Positions 56,099 to 63,930 of a DNA stretch of 64,000 nt are shown one piece after another; positions within the stretch are counted from its first letter, which is position 1, and every line of letters starts with the position of its first letter. The stretch is from Streptomyces albospinus (GTDB taxonomy: Bacteria; Actinomycetota; Actinomycetes; Streptomycetales; Streptomycetaceae), in NCBI RefSeq assembly GCF_014648695.1, contig NZ_BMRP01000001.1, positions 1 to 64,000 on the forward strand, read 5' to 3'. The translations under genes were made by a program, and so were the position numbers. The notes beneath the pieces are model-generated. The model searched no databases and was not told the origin of the DNA. It saw only the letters and a list, made by a program, of their open reading frames with translations.

Positions 56099-56143
56099 AG
56101 CCCCGCGGCCACGACGCCGCGCGCAGTTCCGTTTGACCAAGCT

Positions 56144-56156
56144 GTGAACCTGTAAC
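56144..56156 (+). repeat. Phage 13-bp inverted repeat abutting a hairpin
   Basis: GTGAACCTGTAAC, two bases before the hairpin 56159-56193. Confidence 0.75.
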
Positions 56157-56158
56157 AA

Positions 56159-56193
56159 GCGGCTCCCCTTGCGTCGTGGCAAAGAGGGGCCGC
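56159..56193 (+). terminator. GC hairpin in right arm, copy 3
   Basis: gcggctcccctt pairs with aagaggggccgc with one small imperfection. Confidence 0.6.
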
Positions 56194-56218
56194 GCCCAAC
56201 AAAGACCCGGAGACCAAC

Positions 56219-56566
56219 ATGACCAACGCAAAGACCCCCGAAGCCGAGAAGGCCGTCCGAAAGGTCGTCAACCGCCGCATCCGTGAGGGCAGCATGCGCC
56301 GCTCGGAGGCGAACCGCCTCGTCCGCGACGGACTGCCGATCATCCTGTCCGGCTTCGCCGAGGCCCGAATCAAGGGCAAGCCCGAGGCGGCCATCACCGC
56401 CGACCTCGAAGCCGCGCTCGCCGAGGCCAAGCAGCGCCAGGCCACAGCCAGGACCGCCACCCGACGTCGCATGGCGCTCCTCGACGTGTCCACCGCCGAG
56501 TTCGCCATCGCCGCATGGGAGGGCGTACGGCGAGACCTCGCCGCCCACCTGGCCTCCAACTCCTGA
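56219..56566 (+). CDS. Helical phage protein (115 aa)
   Basis: AEKAVRKVVNRRIREGSMRR, then SEANRLVRDGLPIILSGFAE and ADLEAALAEAKQRQATARTA. Strongly helical and basic at the N-terminus. The 95 bases after it hold a small cctcc/ggagg hairpin. Function unknown. Confidence 0.6.
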   Translation: MTNAKTPEAEKAVRKVVNRRIREGSMRRSEANRLVRDGLPIILSGFAEARIKGKPEAAITADLEAALAEAKQRQATARTATRRRMALLDVSTAEFAIAAWEGVRRDLAAHLASNS

Positions 56567-56661
56567 CTGACGCAAAGGCGAAACCTCCGAAAGGAGGTCG
56601 GCGGGAGGTGGTTCCTCCCCCCTGACGATGCCAGCCCGCATCCTGCACAAGGAGTAGCACC

Positions 56662-56850
56662 ATGACGCGAATCGGCCCCGTGATCCTCGACGCCCTGATG
56701 GTCGTCGCCCTCACCAGTGCCTTCTGGGTCCTGGTCGACGAGGACCCGAGCACCGTGCAGTTCGCGGCTTCGGCTGTCGGCGCGTTCTTCGTCCTGGAGG
56801 CGGTCCGGTCGCTGCGTCAGTACGTCGACCGCCGCACCAGCGAGCGCTAG
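56662..56850 (+). CDS. Small two-span membrane protein (62 aa)
   Basis: VILDALMVVALTSAFWVLVD then VQFAASAVGAFFVLEAVRSL; basic end RQYVDRRTSER. ATG 56662 after aaggagtagcacc. Function unknown. Confidence 0.65.
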   Translation: MTRIGPVILDALMVVALTSAFWVLVDEDPSTVQFAASAVGAFFVLEAVRSLRQYVDRRTSER

Positions 56851-56916
56851 GTCACCCCGTCGCCGGGCCGGGCGATCGGTCCGGCGGCCACATTCCAGAT
56901 TCCAGCGAGGAGAAAC

Positions 56917-57459
56917 ATGCCCACCTTGTCCACCGCTGTACGTCCGAGCGTCTGGATCGGCTGCCTGGCGTGCTACAACGCAGGGCACCTGACTGGTAGT
57001 TGGTACGACGCCGACATAGCCAACCTCGTGACGCCCGAAGACCTGCACGGCCGATCCACCGACCACGAAGAGCTGTGGGTCATGGATCACGAGGACTTCC
57101 ATGGCGCCCTTCAAGGCGAGTGCTCCCCGAGCGAGGCGGCAGAGATCGCCGAAGCCCTGCAAGAGCTCAGCTACGACGAGACCGACGGCTTCGCCGTCTG
57201 GGTCGCGGAGTGGGGGGACGGAGTCGAGCGCAACGAATGGGTCGACCGCTTCCGCGAAGAGTTCCGTGGCTTCCACGACTCCGAAGCTCACTTCGCCCAG
57301 GAATGGGCCGAGGACACCTTCGACGAGGAAGACAAGCAGCGCATGAAGCGCTGGCCCTTCAGCGAGATCGACTGGGACCGCGCCGCCGACGAGCTCTTCT
57401 CCAGCGGCTTCCACGCCGAGCGCGCCAGCGGCGGCATCTATGTCTTCGATCCGCGATGA
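56917..57459 (+). CDS. ardA: ArdA-type antirestriction protein
   Basis: 180 residues, the length of ArdA. RPSVWIGCLACYNAGHLTGS, DHEELWVMDHEDFHGAL and SPSEAAEIAEALQELSYDET are the expected conserved blocks, and the protein is very acidic (WAEDTFDEEDKQRM), as needed for DNA mimicry. ArdA proteins block type I restriction complexes by imitating bent B-DNA. On this phage it would protect incoming DNA. Confidence 0.85.
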   Translation: MPTLSTAVRPSVWIGCLACYNAGHLTGSWYDADIANLVTPEDLHGRSTDHEELWVMDHEDFHGALQGECSPSEAAEIAEALQELSYDETDGFAVWVAEWGDGVERNEWVDRFREEFRGFHDSEAHFAQEWAEDTFDEEDKQRMKRWPFSEIDWDRAADELFSSGFHAERASGGIYVFDPR

Positions 57460-57782
57460 ACACCGAGCCCTGTGTCGAGTGCGGTGACGTGCCCGAGCTG
57501 CTCGACGAAGACCTGACCTGCGGCGAGTGCCGCATCCGTATCCACCTGGGAGCCACCGTCATGAAGAAGACAGTCAAGTTCACGGTCGAAGAGATCACGC
57601 ACGGCGAGGTCGAGGTCGAGATCGACGTACCCGAGGAGTTCCTCGACGAGGACGGTGAGGTCTCCGACGACGACGCCCTTCGCGACTGGCTGGAAGACAA
57701 CGAGAACGAGTGGTACGAGCTCGAACTCGTCTTCTGCGAGATCCAGTCGAAGGAAGTCGTGGAAGTCGTCAACACCTACTGA
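57456..57782 (+). CDS. Acidic phage protein with N-terminal zinc ribbon (108 aa)
   Basis: ATG 57456 overlaps the ardA stop (ATGA). EPCVECGDVPELLDEDLTCG and ECRIRIH form two CxxC pairs; then KKTVKFTVEEITHGEVEVEI and DVPEEFLDEDGEVSDDDAL, highly acidic. An internal ATG at 57561 could make a form without the zinc ribbon. Co-translated with ardA. Confidence 0.65.
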   Translation: MNTEPCVECGDVPELLDEDLTCGECRIRIHLGATVMKKTVKFTVEEITHGEVEVEIDVPEEFLDEDGEVSDDDALRDWLEDNENEWYELELVFCEIQSKEVVEVVNTY

Positions 57783-57799
57783 GCTCGCCGGAGAACCCC

Positions 57800-58075
57800 A
57801 TGACAGACCGAATCAAGCACCTCGTCGGTGAGCTCAATGAGGCCATCGACACCATGCGCCAGGAGCCCGAGCAAGGCCGCTCCTGGTCCTGGGAGGACGA
57901 GCACGCAGCGGGCTTGAACCTCGCCGATGCTGCCGAAGCGCTGATCCTCGTGCTCCCCTCCGACACCTGGCCGGCCTCCTGGTTCAAGGAGGAGCCGAAG
58001 CCCGACGCGGACCGCCCGGTGAGTGCCTACGAAGAGCAGCTCGTCGCCGAGCTCCTCAACTACCTCGACTGCTGA
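57800..58075 (+). CDS. Phage hypothetical protein (91 aa)
   Basis: ATG 57800. KHLVGELNEAIDTMRQEPEQ, then DEHAAGLNLADAAEALILVL and SAYEEQLVAELLNYLDC. Helical, acidic. Function unknown. Confidence 0.6.
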   Translation: MTDRIKHLVGELNEAIDTMRQEPEQGRSWSWEDEHAAGLNLADAAEALILVLPSDTWPASWFKEEPKPDADRPVSAYEEQLVAELLNYLDC

Positions 58076-58087
58076 CCCACCCACGTA

Positions 58088-58132
58088 GCGGTGCCCGCCC
58101 CTCCCGTTGGAGGAGGGAGGGGCGGGCACCGC
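58088..58132 (+). terminator. GC hairpin in right arm, copy 4 (18-bp stem)
   Basis: gcggtgcccgcccctccc pairs perfectly with gggaggggcgggcaccgc around a 9-base loop. The strongest of the series; no operator adjoins it. Confidence 0.8.
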
Positions 58133-58145
58133 TGGAAGGATACCC

Positions 58146-58469
58146 ATGAGCACGATGACCTGCCGCGACTGTGGCATCGGCCCCTACGGGGCCCAGCCCT
58201 CTGGTCTCTTTCTCTGCGACCAGTGCGGACACCTTCTCGACCTCGACACGGCGTACTTCGACCCCGCCGAAGTGGTGGTCGTGGACACGGACGGCAACCT
58301 GCTCCATTTCCTGAGCCCGTACGCCTGCCTGAAGTGGATGGACGACATCTCGGACCTCCCGACCGGCGACTGGGCCCTCGCGATGCAGGCGCTCGCACAG
58401 TTCAAGCGCGCAGCGAAGGAACTCGAAGCAGCACTCCGCGCCGGTCTGCCCTACTCCACCCCCGCCTGA
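58146..58469 (+). CDS. Zinc-ribbon phage protein (107 aa)
   Basis: ATG 58146 after ggaaggataccc. CRDCGIGPYGAQPSGLFLCD and QCGHLL give two CxxC pairs; LHFLSPYACLKWMDDISDLP follows. Function unknown. Confidence 0.62.
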   Translation: MSTMTCRDCGIGPYGAQPSGLFLCDQCGHLLDLDTAYFDPAEVVVVDTDGNLLHFLSPYACLKWMDDISDLPTGDWALAMQALAQFKRAAKELEAALRAGLPYSTPA

Positions 58470-58484
58470 CCCATGAAGGACCCC

Positions 58485-59009
58485 ATGAACCACGCGACGT
58501 ACGCGTTCCCCGAGGGCGATCTCCACGTCACGGTCCTGCCGGCCGCGACGCAGGACGAGTACGTGGGAGGCGGGAGGGAGAAGATCCCGTACTCCCGCCT
58601 AGCCATCAGCTCCTCCACCGACGAGAACGGCGAGCCCGGCTTCGTCAAGATCCGGGGGCGCCGCTACCGGGTTGCGGCTCGACGCAAGCGCCTGCCCGAC
58701 GCTTTCGTCGCCACCCAGGGCCGCTGGCGATGGGACAACGCCCTGCGCCGCTGGGAGTACACCAACGAGAAAGACCAAGAGGTCGGTTGGGACACGGCCG
58801 CAGCCAGGCGCCTTGGCCAGATGGTCGAAGAGGCTGCCGAACGTTTCGAGGCCGAGTACCCGGACTGGCGGTGGATCAGCGAGCGCCTGGAGCTCGAAGG
58901 CGACCTCCGAAACGCAGAGGCGCAACGCGGGAGGATCTGCGACGAGCTGCGGAAGGCAGATGCCCAGATCTCCCACCTGCACACCCGGATAGCTGCGTAC
59001 GCAGCCTGA
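58485..59009 (+). CDS. Phage hypothetical protein (174 aa)
   Basis: ATG 58485 is preferred over 58473 because the aaggacccc before it matches the common right-arm start context. TYAFPEGDLHVTVLPAATQD, FVKIRGRRYRVAARRKRLPD, RWRWDNALRRWEYTNEKDQE, then a C-terminal coiled coil. Function unknown. Confidence 0.6.
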   Translation: MNHATYAFPEGDLHVTVLPAATQDEYVGGGREKIPYSRLAISSSTDENGEPGFVKIRGRRYRVAARRKRLPDAFVATQGRWRWDNALRRWEYTNEKDQEVGWDTAAARRLGQMVEEAAERFEAEYPDWRWISERLELEGDLRNAEAQRGRICDELRKADAQISHLHTRIAAYAA

Positions 59010-59016
59010 TGCACCT

Positions 59017-59029
59017 GTAAACCTGTAAC
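59017..59029 (+). repeat. Phage 13-bp inverted repeat abutting a hairpin
   Basis: GTAAACCTGTAAC; its last base is the first base of the hairpin 59029-59070. Confidence 0.75.
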
Positions 59030-59070
59030 CGGCCGCCCCTCCTGCGTTGGAGGCAGGGAAGGGCGGCCGG
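59029..59070 (+). terminator. GC hairpin in right arm, copy 5
   Basis: ccggccgccc pairs with gggcggccgg; the inner cctgc/gcagg extends the stem. Confidence 0.7.
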
Positions 59071-59104
59071 GTGCACTCCACCCCTGTCTGATCAGCGAAG
59101 GACC

Positions 59105-59290
59105 ATGAAGCAATACGTCTGGTGCGGCCCCTGTGGGCAGTCGCGCATGTACGCCGTGTCGAACGGCGAGTTCTCCTGCCCGAAGTGCGGCGCACACACC
59201 GACCCTGACCTCGACCTCATCCTCGACCCCGGCGAGACCTGGGCCGTCGACCCTGAAGGTCGCCTCTACGGCAAGGCGAGTACCTCGTGA
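59105..59290 (+). CDS. Small zinc-ribbon phage protein (61 aa)
   Basis: KQYVWCGPCGQSRMYAVSNG then FSCPKCGAHTDPDLDLILD: CxxC pairs 16 residues apart. Its stop overlaps the methyltransferase start (GTGA), so the two are coupled. May accompany the methyltransferase. Confidence 0.62.
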   Translation: MKQYVWCGPCGQSRMYAVSNGEFSCPKCGAHTDPDLDLILDPGETWAVDPEGRLYGKASTS

Positions 59291-60549
59291 GCGCCGTAGG
59301 GCTGGCCGACATAAACGAGGCGCCCGATGCCCCGTGGCTCACGGAAGCCTGGTCGCAGGAAGACCTCGAAGCCGTAGCGGCCCCTTGGCCCGTCCGCTGG
59401 CTCTTCCCGCCCAAGCCGGGCGATCCTGATCGCGTCGTCTATCCCTTCAGCGGTCCAGGTGGGCTTGAAGTCGGCATTCGCGATGTGCTCGGCCACAACC
59501 TCGACATCATCGGGATCGAGCTCAACAAGGACGCAGCAGCGACCGCCACCGCGGCTGGGTTCCAGCGCATCGTCGCCGACGTACGGACCCTCGACCCGCA
59601 CCACCCCGCCCTGCGCTGGACACGCGGCCTTCTGGTCACGGCCCCGTGCCAGTGCTGGACCCCGGCCGGCAAGCGGGCCGGGCTCGACCCCCGCAACCAA
59701 CAGATCTTCCTCGACATGCTCACCTGTGCGTGGGAAGCCACGATCGGCGTTTGGGAGGAAGACCAGTGCGCCGACGACTGCCCGAGCGACTGCCTTGACT
59801 GCCCGTACGGCTGGTCCGGCCCCATCTACGGGCTCGACGAAGTCCGCGCCATGGCAAAGGACTTGACCGACGAACGGATCGGTCTCCTCGCAGAAGTCGT
59901 GATCTGGGGCCTGGCTCTGTCCGCTGTGGGCGAGGACTTCCGGTGGATCGCGATGGAGCAGTCCAGCGCCCTGCCCGAGGTCATCATCGAGGGCATCCGT
60001 GACGAGTTCCGGTGCGCCGACTGGCTCTCGGTGGACTTCCAGGTCCTCGACGCGGTCGAGTACGGACTCGCCAGCCGTCGCAAGCGCGCCTTCATGCTCG
60101 CTGCCCGGCACCGCTACCTCGACACCGCCCGCACCAAGCCCGTAAGCGACCTCCCCACCACCACCGCCGCGAAGGCCCTCCAGTGGCCCGAGGGCATCCG
60201 CGTCAACACGAGAGGGGTCAGGAAGACGGCGGGCGGGAACTGCTGGTCGGCGGACAAACCTGCAACGGCCATCACCTCCAAGATTCGCGGGTGGTACTGG
60301 GAGAGCGACCGGGACCGCCGCTTCTCCCTCGACGAGGCCGCCCTCCTGGTCGGCTTCAGACCTGGCTACCCGTGGACCGGCTCACGGTCGAGCTGCACTC
60401 AACAGATCGGCGATGTGGTCGCCCCGCCCATGGGCGCCGTCGTGATCGGCAGCCTCCTGTCCCAACCGTGGGAGGACTGCCTCCGGCAGTACCTCGCCGA
60501 CATCTACAACCACGCACCCGCCCAGCCCGAACACGCGCTCGCCGCCTGA
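59287..60549 (+). CDS. Phage C5-cytosine DNA methyltransferase
   Basis: 420 residues. Motif I VVYPFSGPGGLEVG (about 50-63), motif IV APCQCWTPAGKR with catalytic C121, motif VI-like WIAMEQSSALPE (EQSS in place of ENV), motif VIII LASRRKRAFMLA, and motif X QQIGDVVAPPMGAV. The spacing is wider than in the host enzyme at 1823 (a CADDCPSDCLDC insertion at about 158-170) and the two are not close relatives. No partner nuclease is nearby, so it probably protects phage DNA from host restriction. Confidence 0.83.
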   Translation: MSAVGLADINEAPDAPWLTEAWSQEDLEAVAAPWPVRWLFPPKPGDPDRVVYPFSGPGGLEVGIRDVLGHNLDIIGIELNKDAAATATAAGFQRIVADVRTLDPHHPALRWTRGLLVTAPCQCWTPAGKRAGLDPRNQQIFLDMLTCAWEATIGVWEEDQCADDCPSDCLDCPYGWSGPIYGLDEVRAMAKDLTDERIGLLAEVVIWGLALSAVGEDFRWIAMEQSSALPEVIIEGIRDEFRCADWLSVDFQVLDAVEYGLASRRKRAFMLAARHRYLDTARTKPVSDLPTTTAAKALQWPEGIRVNTRGVRKTAGGNCWSADKPATAITSKIRGWYWESDRDRRFSLDEAALLVGFRPGYPWTGSRSSCTQQIGDVVAPPMGAVVIGSLLSQPWEDCLRQYLADIYNHAPAQPEHALAA

Positions 60550-60563
60550 CGACCCGAGAGACC

Positions 60564-60977
60564 ATGCGCGCAAACCTCCTGCTCATGCACTACGCCCGAA
60601 GCCCCCTCGGCTGCCCCGTCTGCGAGGCAGACCGCCTCACCTCCATGGCCGACGCCCGCGCTGGCATCTGCATCGCATCCGGCGTAGCGATCGACGACAT
60701 CGACCCCGCCACGGGCTACGACCACTCCCGACGCGGATACGAACGGGTCCGCGCCTCCTGGATCGACCTGATCCGCCAGCACGGAGCCAGCGAGTTCCAC
60801 GAGATACGTGACATCGCATGGGCCCGCGGCCTGTGGGCCGACAAGCGCCCCGAGTTCGTCGAGGGCGACGACTGGCTGACCGAAGCACTCGACGCTCACA
60901 AGGAGTTCATCGCCTCACTCGGCCGCCCATGCCGACGAACGAGCTGCATTGTCCACTTCCCCGCACCGACCCTGTGA
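60564..60977 (+). CDS. Phage hypothetical protein (137 aa)
   Basis: ATG 60564 after gagagacc. MHYARSPLGCPVCEADRL, YERVRASWIDLIRQHGASEF and EIRDIAWARGLWADKRPEFV; a CPVC pair near the N-terminus. Function unknown. Confidence 0.6.
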   Translation: MRANLLLMHYARSPLGCPVCEADRLTSMADARAGICIASGVAIDDIDPATGYDHSRRGYERVRASWIDLIRQHGASEFHEIRDIAWARGLWADKRPEFVEGDDWLTEALDAHKEFIASLGRPCRRTSCIVHFPAPTL

Positions 60978-60994
60978 CCTGCACGGAGCGCAAT

Positions 60995-61567
60995 ATGCAC
61001 GACACCATCGCCATTACCCAGGACGGCCGCTTCCGCGTCCGGCTCGTCCCCGACGAGGACGCTCGCAACCCCCGCGAGGACTACGACCACCTCGCGCACG
61101 TGATCACCATCGACACCCACCTCGGCTACTACGCCCCCATCGACAAGGATGGCGGACCGCTTGCCGACGCCTGGAACCGTATGAGCTGGAACCGCTGGAA
61201 CGGCATCGAGACCTTCACTAGGTGGGCCCGTATCTACCACGGCGCCATCGTCATCGAGTCCCGGCCCGCGCGGGGGCCCGTCTCCCTCTGGTACCTGATG
61301 GGCGACGATGCCGAAGACCTCGGCATGTTGCCGGAGGCGTACCTCGATGCCGAGCGCGAGGAGTACGAGGCGTGGGCCGAAGGCGACGTGTACGGCTACA
61401 TCGTTGAAGAGGCCGTGGACTGGCTTCGCGCCGACGATGACACCGAGACCCGCTCCACCTGGGAAGAGGTGGACTCCTGCTGGGGACACTTCGGCCACGA
61501 CTGGGCCACCGAGGCAGCCCGACAGGCCCTCGCCTTCTACGCCGCGAAGCAGGCGGTACCCGCATGA
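60995..61567 (+). CDS. Phage hypothetical protein (190 aa)
   Basis: ATG 60995. ITQDGRFRVRLVPDEDARNP, HVITIDTHLGYYAPIDKDGG and ETFTRWARIYHGAIVIESRP, then acidic helices. The overall arrangement (beta-rich first half, then YIVEEAVDWLRADDD) is seen in small actinobacterial plasmid and phage proteins. Function unknown. Confidence 0.6.
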   Translation: MHDTIAITQDGRFRVRLVPDEDARNPREDYDHLAHVITIDTHLGYYAPIDKDGGPLADAWNRMSWNRWNGIETFTRWARIYHGAIVIESRPARGPVSLWYLMGDDAEDLGMLPEAYLDAEREEYEAWAEGDVYGYIVEEAVDWLRADDDTETRSTWEEVDSCWGHFGHDWATEAARQALAFYAAKQAVPA

Positions 61568-61725
61568 GCTCCGGACACCTCTCCTGCCCGAAGTGCCAGT
61601 CGGCCGGCATCCGCTTGACCGTCCGAGAGTGGGGCGTCTGTGAGAACTGCCAGCACGGCGGCATGTGGAGCGAATTCATGACCTGCGACTGCTGGGGCTA
61701 CGACTGCCCCGACATCACCAACTGA
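61564..61725 (+). CDS. Small zinc-ribbon phage protein (53 aa)
   Basis: ATG 61564 overlaps the previous stop (ATGA). SSGHLSCPKCQSAGIRLTVR then VCENCQHGGMW and CDCWGYDC: two CxxC pairs plus a further cysteine cluster. Function unknown. Confidence 0.6.
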   Translation: MSSGHLSCPKCQSAGIRLTVREWGVCENCQHGGMWSEFMTCDCWGYDCPDITN

Positions 61726-61734
61726 GAGGGACAC

Positions 61735-62061
61735 ATGCGCAACCACACCGAGACCGTAACCCTGTCTGACGGCGCCACCCTGCGCGTCCGTACCGAACGC
61801 GGCCCCATGGGCGACGTGATGCTCCACGAGGAGAACGGCAACAACGGGAACGGCGGCGGCAGGATCTACTGGCGCACCTCCCGCCTCTACCTGATGTTCG
61901 GAGACAAGGCCATGCCGATGGAGAACCCTCGCTTCGAGAACGCGGACACGATCGCCGAGGCCGCCGAGATGGCCCTCGCCTTCTTCGTCGAGTGCGCCGA
62001 GAACTGCATCCAGCACGCCAAGGCCGAGGGCATCCCGGTCGAGCACTGCTACACAGCTTGA
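61735..62061 (+). CDS. Phage hypothetical protein (108 aa)
   Basis: ATG 61735. TVTLSDGATLRVRTERGPMG, a Gly/Asn stretch (GNNGNGGG), then IYWRTSRLYLMFGDKAMPME and AEAAEMALAFFVECAENCIQ. Function unknown. Confidence 0.6.
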   Translation: MRNHTETVTLSDGATLRVRTERGPMGDVMLHEENGNNGNGGGRIYWRTSRLYLMFGDKAMPMENPRFENADTIAEAAEMALAFFVECAENCIQHAKAEGIPVEHCYTA

Positions 62062-62062
62062 T

Positions 62063-62075
62063 GTAAACCTGTGAC
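62063..62075 (+). repeat. Phage 13-bp inverted repeat before the HTH-kinase gene
   Basis: GTAAACCTGTGAC, between the stop at 62061 and GTG 62095. Confidence 0.75.
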
Positions 62076-62094
62076 TTTGAGAGGAGAACGACAC

Positions 62095-62964
62095 GTGACG
62101 AACCCCCAGCAGCAGAGGTACGACGACTTCGCGCAGTGGGTCATCCAAGCCAGCGCGAGAGCCGGGTTCAGAGTGGACATCCGGCGGTCGGGCGCGTTGC
62201 AGCGCCTCGCCGGGGCAGTCGGTACGGCCCAGTCCACGGTGCACCGCGTGCTCACCGGACAGCGCGTTCCGGCTCATCGCTTTTGGCCGGCATGGGCGGC
62301 TGCCCTCCAGGTCGACTACGCGGACTTCGAGCGGCGGGCGCAACGCGCACTGTGCGGCGAGGCCGGGCCACGGCTGATCGCTCTCGGCGGTGTCGACAGG
62401 GAACTCCGAGCCCCGCGGCTCATCGGCTTGTCCGGTCCTGCCCGGTGCGGCAAGGACACGCTCGCCGAAGCATTCGTCGAGGCCGGATGGGCGCGCCGCG
62501 CCTTCGCCGACAAGGTCAAGGACTTCCTCTACGGCCTCGACCCCTGGCTCCCGGACGATGAGGTCAACGGGTCTTTCCCGCTGGCCGAGGAGGTGGACCG
62601 GTACGGCTGGGATCGGGTGAAGGACGAACACCCCGTCGTTCGGGAGTATCTCCAGCGCTGCGGCACAGACGCCGGCCGCCAAGTGCTCGGCGAAACCGTC
62701 TGGGTGGATGCCCTGTTCCGCGACTTCGGGTCGTGGGGCCCGACCGTCATCAGCGATGTGCGGTTCCCGAATGAAGCCCAGGCCATCAAGGATCGCGGCG
62801 GCCTCGTCGTCAAGATCCATCGGCCGAAGCAGGTGTTGATCGACGGAGCTGATCACATCAGCGAGAACGCGCTCAAAGGCTGGGACTTCGACGCGATCGT
62901 GATCAATAGCGGCACCGTCGAGGACCTGCGGAAGTCCGCGGAATGCCTTCGGCGACCGCTGTAA
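62095..62964 (+). CDS. HTH domain fused to deoxynucleoside monophosphate kinase
   Basis: 289 residues from GTG 62095 with gagaggag upstream. Residues about 35-75 form a XRE-like HTH (LQRLAGAVGTAQSTVHRVLT then GQRVPAHRFW). Residues about 108-289 are a dNMP kinase: P-loop GLSGPARCGKDTLAEAF (111-127), RRAFADKVKDFLYGL, ISDVRFPNEAQAIKDRGG, and the C-terminal DFDAIVINSGTVEDL. dNMP kinases supply dNTP precursors during infection; the DNA-binding domain on the same chain is unusual. Confidence 0.82.
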   Translation: MTNPQQQRYDDFAQWVIQASARAGFRVDIRRSGALQRLAGAVGTAQSTVHRVLTGQRVPAHRFWPAWAAALQVDYADFERRAQRALCGEAGPRLIALGGVDRELRAPRLIGLSGPARCGKDTLAEAFVEAGWARRAFADKVKDFLYGLDPWLPDDEVNGSFPLAEEVDRYGWDRVKDEHPVVREYLQRCGTDAGRQVLGETVWVDALFRDFGSWGPTVISDVRFPNEAQAIKDRGGLVVKIHRPKQVLIDGADHISENALKGWDFDAIVINSGTVEDLRKSAECLRRPL

Positions 62965-62973
62965 ACCTGTGAC
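62961..62973 (+). repeat. Phage 13-bp inverted repeat, with a second degenerate copy
   Basis: GTAAACCTGTGAC overlapping the kinase stop; a degenerate gttaacgtgtagc follows at 62980-62992, before TTG 63013. Confidence 0.72.
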
Positions 62974-63012
62974 TGATGTGTTAACGTGTAGCAAGAACGG
63001 AAGGGGAGACCA

Positions 63013-63252
63013 TTGAGTCAGAACGACGCGATAGCCGAGGTACGGAGCATCGTCGACGACATCGAAGCCTTGTATGCCGGCCAGGAAGCCGAGCTGGACC
63101 GGCTCCGCGACGAGGACGGCGACGTACCGAGCGAGAACCTCTACGAGTGGGACCGCCTCCGGTACGACGTCCACGGAGAGCAGGACGCCGACATGCTCGG
63201 AGAGGTCCGCCGTCGCCTGCGCGGGCTGATTGAGTCCCAGGCGGCTGCGTGA
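63013..63252 (+). CDS. Acidic helical phage protein (79 aa)
   Basis: TTG 63013 with aaggggag upstream. NDAIAEVRSIVDDIEALYAG then WDRLRYDVHGEQDADMLGEV. Overlaps the next start (GTGA). Function unknown. Confidence 0.62.
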   Translation: MSQNDAIAEVRSIVDDIEALYAGQEAELDRLRDEDGDVPSENLYEWDRLRYDVHGEQDADMLGEVRRRLRGLIESQAAA

Positions 63253-63680
63253 GGATCACTCCCCGCAAGGAGGAGGTCGCCGCTGTGGTGGCGCTCTTGG
63301 AGGACGACACCTTCGATAGCGCCACCCACCTGGCCAAGGCCGTCATCAAGGAGGTCGGCGAAATCCTCCAGATGCGGGACTGGATTGCTCTAGTCCACAC
63401 CTGGAGCGATGGAACCCGCGGCCTCAACTTTGCCCCCTTCGCGAGTGAGGCCGAGGCGAAGACCTTCGCCTCGAAGATGGCCTTCGGCGGCACGGGGCGG
63501 CTGGTGAAGCTCAACTCACCGGGAGCGATGCTCGCCAACACGGATGGCAAGAAGGGGTGGAAGGGCTACTGCTTCCACCCTGAATGCGGCCACGCGCCCT
63601 TCACCCACTCCATCGCCAGCGCCGCGCGAGGCGCCTGCCACATCCCTACCTGTCCCTGCACCAAATTCCAGTCCGCGTAG
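63249..63680 (+). CDS. Phage hypothetical protein with C-terminal Cys/His cluster (143 aa)
   Basis: GTG 63249. KEEVAAVVALLEDDTFDSAT, IALVHTWSDGTRGLNFAPFA, then YCFHPECGHAPFTHSIASAA and CHIPTCPCTKF, a likely zinc site. Function unknown. Confidence 0.6.
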   Translation: MRITPRKEEVAAVVALLEDDTFDSATHLAKAVIKEVGEILQMRDWIALVHTWSDGTRGLNFAPFASEAEAKTFASKMAFGGTGRLVKLNSPGAMLANTDGKKGWKGYCFHPECGHAPFTHSIASAARGACHIPTCPCTKFQSA

Positions 63681-63699
63681 AACAGAAAGCCCCACCAGC

Positions 63700-63930
63700 A
63701 TGAAGCCCGTCGAGTGGCAGACCTGCGAGTGCAGCTCGAAGCGAGGCTTCGCAGACCGACGTTCCGCCGAGAAAGCGCTCGGCAGAGCACAGGCGAAGCG
63801 AGACCGATCCGCAGAGCGCCAAAGGGTTCGCCGAGGAATCGCCCGCGAGCACCGCATCTACCGATGCGATCACGAGATGTACCACCTGACCAAGCAGAGC
63901 CGACGCGACTACCTAGGAGCCGCCGCATGA
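63700..63930 (+). CDS. Small basic phage protein (76 aa)
   Basis: ATG 63700. PVEWQTCECSSKRGFADRRS, then AEKALGRAQAKRDRSAERQR and IYRCDHEMYHLTKQSR. Arg-rich; resembles small zinc-containing proteins that read CxC...C-x-H. Function unknown. Confidence 0.58.
   Translation: MKPVEWQTCECSSKRGFADRRSAEKALGRAQAKRDRSAERQRVRRGIAREHRIYRCDHEMYHLTKQSRRDYLGAAA

Noticed and set aside
53672..57414. Very long minus-strand open frames (549 and 567 codons) opposite the right-arm genes
   Set aside because: They are antisense to a run of well-supported plus-strand genes with ribosome-binding sites. Such frames arise from third-position GC bias, have low-complexity composition and match no known fold.
61537..63174. 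545-codon minus-strand frame
   Set aside because: Antisense to the 108-residue gene and the HTH-kinase fusion, which have clear motifs; it is a shadow of GC-rich coding.
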